The notes under the pieces are model-generated. The model ran no database searches. It was not told the DNA's origin and worked only from the letters and a program-made list of their open reading frames with translations. Source: Tenacibaculum aquimarinum (GTDB lineage: Bacteria > Bacteroidota > Bacteroidia > Flavobacteriales > Flavobacteriaceae). From it: 64,000 nt of DNA. Of the stretch, positions 54,908 through 64,000 are shown in pieces. Every line of letters begins with the position of its first letter. Position 1 is the first letter of the stretch. Made by a program: the position numbers and the translations under genes. The stretch is taken from the NCBI RefSeq assembly GCF_022478115.1, contig NZ_JAKGSC010000005.1:55281-119280 (forward strand). The letters run 5' to 3'.

Positions 54908-55033
54908 AAAACCCATTATTTAAAAGTGTTAACCCATCAAAGTTAATTAGTTTTTATTTTTTAAATCCTGATAAATATCAGCTTTTAAAGCTTTTTAATC
55001 TTTTACTTTTAATCAACAATAAATCTAATTAAA

Positions 55034-55867
55034 ATGAAAAAAATATTAATACCTACAGATTTTTCTGACAACGCTTGGTTTGCTACTAAATATGCTCTAA
55101 ATATTTTTTCTAGTGAAGAGTGTGAGTTCGTTTTGTTGCACTCAATAAAAATAGGTGTATCTATGATGTCTAACATCTCAAACAAACTAACTAGTGCTAT
55201 GAGAGAAAACGCCATAAAAGACTTAAAACACTTACAAGAAAGAGCTGAAAAAGCAGATTCAAACCCTAAGCACACCTTCAAAATCTCTGAAAGTGGTCAT
55301 GATTTAGAACAAGCAATAGAAATTGCCATAGAAAATCATCAAATAGATTTAGTCGTTATGGGAACCAAAGGAGCAAGTGGCTTAAAAGAAGTGCTTTTGG
55401 GTAGCAATACTATAAATGTTATAAACAAAATTAATAATTGCCCTGTTTTGGCTGTACCAATTATGGTAGATATTTTAATGCCAGAAGATATTGGCTTTCC
55501 TTCAGATTTTAATAGATTATATAAAAGTGAATTATTAAACCCTATTAAAGATATGGCTAAAATTAGTAATTCAATAGTTAGAATTATGCACATAAATACT
55601 GAAGGTGAATTAAGTGCAGGGCAACAGAAAAACTTGGACGCATTAACAATGTACTTATATAGAAGTAATGTTAAGACCAGCTATCATTTAATGTCAAATT
55701 ATGCTGATAAAGCTAGAGAAATAGTTGATTTCATCTTTGACTTTGATATAGATATTTTAGCTATGATACGATATAAACATAGTTTTCTTGAAAAACTCTT
55801 ACATGAACCTGTTATTAAAAAACTAGGGCATCATTTAGAAATTCCTTTTTTAATAATTCCTGAATAA
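55034..55867 (+). CDS. Tandem-domain universal stress protein
   Basis: 277 residues, two UspA folds. Domain 1 (1-145): KKILIPTDFSDNAWFATKYAL and the ATP-binding motif MGTKGASGLKEVLLGSNTINVINKINNCPVLAVP (G-2x-G-9x-G-[S/N]). Domain 2 (about 150-277) keeps the fold (DIDILAMIRYKHSFLEKLLHEPVIKKLGHHLEIPFLIIPE) but has lost the glycine motif, as in other two-domain Usps. Stress-survival role expected. Confidence 0.9.
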   Translation: MKKILIPTDFSDNAWFATKYALNIFSSEECEFVLLHSIKIGVSMMSNISNKLTSAMRENAIKDLKHLQERAEKADSNPKHTFKISESGHDLEQAIEIAIENHQIDLVVMGTKGASGLKEVLLGSNTINVINKINNCPVLAVPIMVDILMPEDIGFPSDFNRLYKSELLNPIKDMAKISNSIVRIMHINTEGELSAGQQKNLDALTMYLYRSNVKTSYHLMSNYADKAREIVDFIFDFDIDILAMIRYKHSFLEKLLHEPVIKKLGHHLEIPFLIIPE

Positions 55868-55970
55868 AAGAATAAGAAAGTATAAAAAAAGAGGAAATTC
55901 GAATATTCATCAGGCTGAAAATAGCACTATTAACAACAAAAAATATATTTACTAAAATAAAGCTGTATCA

Positions 55971-55999
55971 AAAAAGCCCAAACTTATGTTTGGGCTTTT
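55971..55999. terminator. Bidirectional terminator between the Usp gene and the OmpA/PD40 gene
   Basis: AAAAGCCCAAAC-ttat-GTTTGGGCTTTT, identical in stem and loop to the terminator after tRNA-Phe. Confidence 0.85.
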
Positions 56000-56019
56000 G
56001 AAGTATTAAATATATTTTA

Positions 56020-57996
56020 CTAAATCTTCAAAATTATAAACTCTGACCTTCTATTTAATTGATGTTGAGCTTCAGTACAAGAAACGCCGTTACTACATTT
56101 ATTAATTAACTGAGTTTCTCCAAACCCTTGAGCATTATTAATACGGTTAGCCGAAATTCCTTTTGAAATTATATAGTTTTTGGTAGCTTGTGCTCTATTG
56201 TTAGATAACTCTAAGTTATACTCATCTTTAGATCGAGAATCGGTATGAGACTCTATATTAATAACCATTTTTGGGTATTTAGTCATTAATACTACAATTT
56301 TATTTAACTCGTTAGCAGAATCATCACGTATAAAAAACTTATCTAAATCAAAATATATAATTCCTATTTTAATTTTTAAAAGCCCGTTATCTTCAACAAT
56401 TAATTCATCTATCGTTTCAATATCTAAAGGAACAATTGTTTCTGAAGAAATACTTGAGGTTACAAATATCTTTTCATTAGGATTATATCCGTTCTTTTCA
56501 ACTTTAATATAATGCTTTTTACTACATCCTAAGTCGAAGTTAAATGCATAATCTCCATTTATTCTACTTTGTGTTTGAGATAACTTTACATCTTTTTCAT
56601 TATAAAGCGTTACTGTTGCATCTGGAATACGTTCTCCTGTTTTACTGTTAGATACGTAACCTTTTACAAATTGCTGACAATCTTCTACCTTAACTGGAGT
56701 TATTGCTTGGAATCTTTCAAAAGAATAGATATCATCATCTCCTTTACCTCCTTCTCTATTAGAACATACAAAACCAATATTTTCTTCTTCTTTAATAATA
56801 AAACTAAAATCGTCTAATTGACTATTTAATGGAGCTCCTAAATTTGTTGGTTTTTGAAATGTATTTGAAGTTAAAGCACTTTCAAAAACATCTAAACCTC
56901 CTAAACCAATATGGCCATCTGAAGCAAAGTACAACGAGTTATCAGTAATAAACGGAAACATTTCTCTACCAGAAGTATTTACTTTTGGTCCTAAGTTTTT
57001 AGGAGTAGAATACTCATCATCATTTAAAATATCTACAACAAATATATCTGTTGCTCCAATAGTTCCTGGCATATCAGAAACAAAGTATAGCTTTTTACCA
57101 TCTTTACTAACTGTTGGATGACCAACTGAATAGTTTTCACTATTAAATGGTAATTCTTTTATATTCCTCCATTCTTTTCTGTTCTTGTTTGATAAAGTAT
57201 CTACTGATAACTCTGCGCTATATAATTTTAAATGATTTACACCATCATCATCTCTACCTAATTCATCTATATAGTTATTTCTTGTAAAATATACTTTTTG
57301 ATTGTCTGGCGAAAAAGCCAAAGTAGCTTCGTGATATTTTGTGTTTATAGTTTCAGAAAATTCTTCTATAAATTTTACATCAGTTTCAACTGCATTAATT
57401 CTACCTAAGTAGAAACTTAAGTAGGGTTGATTGTTCCAATTATATATTCTTTCATGATAATATGACGAGTCTAAAGCTGATGAATAGACTAATTTATTTT
57501 TATAATACATAGGTCCAAAATCTGAATTCTTTGTATTAATTGATAAATTTTGCAATCTAAACTGAGGTTTAATACTCAATACATTCTCTAAAACAACATC
57601 ACTTTCTGAATGATCTACAATTCTTTTATCGTTTTGCTTAGCTCTTTTCGCAAAGATTTTCATCCATTTTTTTGCTGAATTATTTTCACCTATACCTTGT
57701 AAAGTGTGTGCGTATCTAAAAATATATTCCGCATCAACTTCATTTAAATAATCACTTATTAATATATCATACCATTTATTAGCTTTAGCCATATTGGTAT
57801 TAAAATAATGAGCATCACCTGCTTTTTGGAGTAATTCTTTAGAATAATCTCCATTACTTAATTTAGATTCATACATTTTTGCTGCATCTAAATATTGCAT
57901 TTTTTCAAAAACTCTATCTGCAGCCTTATAAGTTTCTTGCCCATAACTTAGGCTAAAAGAAATAAGAATAAAACTTAAAGTTATTATATTTTTCAT
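56020..57996 (-). CDS. OmpA-family protein with PD40 propeller (type IX secretion partner)
   Basis: 658 residues. Signal peptide (MKNIITLSFILISFSLSYGQ), TPR-like region (about 25-160), WD40-like PD40 beta propeller (about 190-440; NYSVGHPTVSKDGKKLYFVSDMPGTIGATDIFVV, GREMFPFITDNSLYFASDGHIGLGGLDVFE). Then a carboxypeptidase-regulatory-like beta domain (about 455-540; VKGYVSNSKTGERIPDATVTLYN) and an OmpA peptidoglycan-binding domain (about 550-658; INIESHTDSRSKDEYNLELSNNRAQATKNYI). This architecture follows PorP/SprF genes in Bacteroidota and anchors the adhesin apparatus. It starts 11 bp after the porP/sprF stop. Confidence 0.92.
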   Translation of the reverse strand: MKNIITLSFILISFSLSYGQETYKAADRVFEKMQYLDAAKMYESKLSNGDYSKELLQKAGDAHYFNTNMAKANKWYDILISDYLNEVDAEYIFRYAHTLQGIGENNSAKKWMKIFAKRAKQNDKRIVDHSESDVVLENVLSIKPQFRLQNLSINTKNSDFGPMYYKNKLVYSSALDSSYYHERIYNWNNQPYLSFYLGRINAVETDVKFIEEFSETINTKYHEATLAFSPDNQKVYFTRNNYIDELGRDDDGVNHLKLYSAELSVDTLSNKNRKEWRNIKELPFNSENYSVGHPTVSKDGKKLYFVSDMPGTIGATDIFVVDILNDDEYSTPKNLGPKVNTSGREMFPFITDNSLYFASDGHIGLGGLDVFESALTSNTFQKPTNLGAPLNSQLDDFSFIIKEEENIGFVCSNREGGKGDDDIYSFERFQAITPVKVEDCQQFVKGYVSNSKTGERIPDATVTLYNEKDVKLSQTQSRINGDYAFNFDLGCSKKHYIKVEKNGYNPNEKIFVTSSISSETIVPLDIETIDELIVEDNGLLKIKIGIIYFDLDKFFIRDDSANELNKIVVLMTKYPKMVINIESHTDSRSKDEYNLELSNNRAQATKNYIISKGISANRINNAQGFGETQLINKCSNGVSCTEAQHQLNRRSEFIILKI

Positions 57997-58007
57997 ATGA
58001 TGTTTTT

Positions 58008-58925
58008 TTAAAAGAATCGAGGTGATTTTAATTTTCTTTCTTTAGATATAAGTTCGAAACGAAGCATAAATTCATGCGTTCCAGAATTTACTCTCTGCAA
58101 CTCTGTTGTTGTATAATCATAAGAATAACCTAACAGTAATTTAGGAGAAACTTGTAAACCTATTAAACCACTTACAGAATCGTCCCATCTATAACTTGCA
58201 CCTAATCTAAACTTTTCATTAAACATAAAGTTTGCCGATAAGTCTAAAATTAACGGAGCTCCCGAAACACTTTTTAGTAAAAATGCTGGTTTAAATTTAA
58301 TGTTATCACTTATGTTTCTAACCAATCCACCGATAAAAAACATATGCAAACGTTCGGTTGCAACACCACCTTGAATATCATCATAATGTTGGTCCGCGAA
58401 AAAATTAGGAATAGAAAAACCTAAATAACTCTTTTCACTATAGTAATATAATCCTGCTCCTAAAGTTGGTAGTGTTCTATTTATATTTTCCTGAAAAAGA
58501 ACATCTCCACTTGCTTGATGATTTCCTCTAGACCAATCAATATTTAACAATCTTAATCCACCTTTAAGTCCTAATGATAACCTATGAGTTTTAGAAGTCT
58601 TTATTGAATATGAAAGATTAGCATCAAAATAAGTTTCCTTTGATGGTCCTAGTTTATCCTGAACAATAGAAATACCTAAACCTAAATTTCTACCAATTGG
58701 CGAATCAAAAGTTAATGTTTGTGTTTCAGGAGCTCCTTCTAATCCTGCCCATTGAGATCTATGAATTGCTGTAATTGCAACATGACCTCTTGTACCTGCA
58801 TAAGCAGAATTTACCGATAATGTGTTATACATATATTGAGTAAATTGAGGGTCTTGTTGCGCAAAAGTAGTACTACCTACCACTAACAAACAAACTCCTA
58901 TTATCGTTTTCAAATTTAATTTCAT
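58008..58925 (-). CDS. PorP/SprF family outer membrane protein
   Basis: 305 residues. Signal peptide (TIIGVCLLVVGSTTFAQ), then QDPQFTQYMYNTLSVNSAYAGTRGHVAITAIHRSQWAGLEGAPETQTLTFDSP, the defining PorP/SprF start. A C-terminal barrel follows (KLLLGYSYDYTTTELQRVNSGTHEFMLRFEL). SprF-like proteins are needed for secretion or surface attachment of the type B CTD adhesin encoded next to them; here that is the giant protein upstream (57 bp). Confidence 0.93.
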   Translation of the reverse strand: MKLNLKTIIGVCLLVVGSTTFAQQDPQFTQYMYNTLSVNSAYAGTRGHVAITAIHRSQWAGLEGAPETQTLTFDSPIGRNLGLGISIVQDKLGPSKETYFDANLSYSIKTSKTHRLSLGLKGGLRLLNIDWSRGNHQASGDVLFQENINRTLPTLGAGLYYYSEKSYLGFSIPNFFADQHYDDIQGGVATERLHMFFIGGLVRNISDNIKFKPAFLLKSVSGAPLILDLSANFMFNEKFRLGASYRWDDSVSGLIGLQVSPKLLLGYSYDYTTTELQRVNSGTHEFMLRFELISKERKLKSPRFF

Positions 58926-58981
58926 ATAAAATTTTATTTTGAAGAAAGCATTAACTGTCTTCTTTTAATTTATTTTTTTAA

Positions 58982-64000
<5,019 letters not shown>

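Overview
The window is chromosomal DNA from a member of the Bacteroidota, most likely a marine Flavobacteriaceae. The base composition is strongly AT-rich. Start codons lack Shine-Dalgarno sequences, and many promoters fit the Bacteroidota pattern TTTG/TTG, 17-21 bp, TAnnTTTG. Lineage-typical genes support this: a GatB/AspRS fusion, fused SecDF, an HPRT/adenylate kinase fusion, a BT_3928-type protein, DUF4293 next to rho with a long N-terminal insertion, and type IX secretion partners (PorP/SprF, OmpA, a type B sorted adhesin).

Layout. 1-4372: the tRNA-dependent Asn operon gatC-gatA-gatB/aspS on the minus strand, preceded by what reads as a complete Asn-sensing transcription attenuator. 4655-12481: pyruvate carboxylase, gyrB, an outer-membrane-like protein and malate dehydrogenase, all plus. 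12577-13225: a VOC gene bounded by two palindromic sites that share end sequences, like a gene cassette. 13284-21016: fhs (minus), then secDF, HPRT-Adk, obgE and a zinc-ribbon membrane protein. 21059-24822: a BlaI/M56 peptidase/TPR/TonB-domain operon with a perfect 32-bp operator palindrome. 24926-31226: DUF456, lysS, an MFS exporter behind a second attenuator-like leader, a paraoxonase-like protein and two small secreted proteins. 31397-33990: crotonase, crcB, BT_3928 and DUF1599 (minus). 34071-36563: folP and cdaA, separated by a repeat and an orphan ExbD reading frame. 36803-46248: lipoprotein, ABC exporter, truA, phosphodiesterase, a response regulator/lipoprotein/histidine kinase locus, DUF4293 and rho. 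46430-54032: an envelope operon (coaX, outer membrane protein, TPR-like protein, lptC, small membrane protein, CNNM protein, PpiD-type foldase). 54132-55867: tRNA-Phe, a lipoprotein and a universal stress protein. 56020-64000: OmpA/PD40 protein, PorP/SprF and a very large repetitive type B adhesin that runs off the window.

Most notable: (1) a 15-residue leader peptide with nine Asn codons, followed by mutually exclusive antiterminator and terminator hairpins, ahead of the genes that make Asn-tRNA(Asn); (2) a 25-codon leader ORF plus antiterminator/terminator ahead of an MFS exporter, resembling antibiotic-responsive attenuators; (3) a five-copy family of intergenic repeats with common ends and exchangeable middles; (4) the cassette-like VOC element; (5) phased palindromic repeats upstream of a LuxR-type response regulator. 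All assignments were made by reading the sequence; no database search was run.
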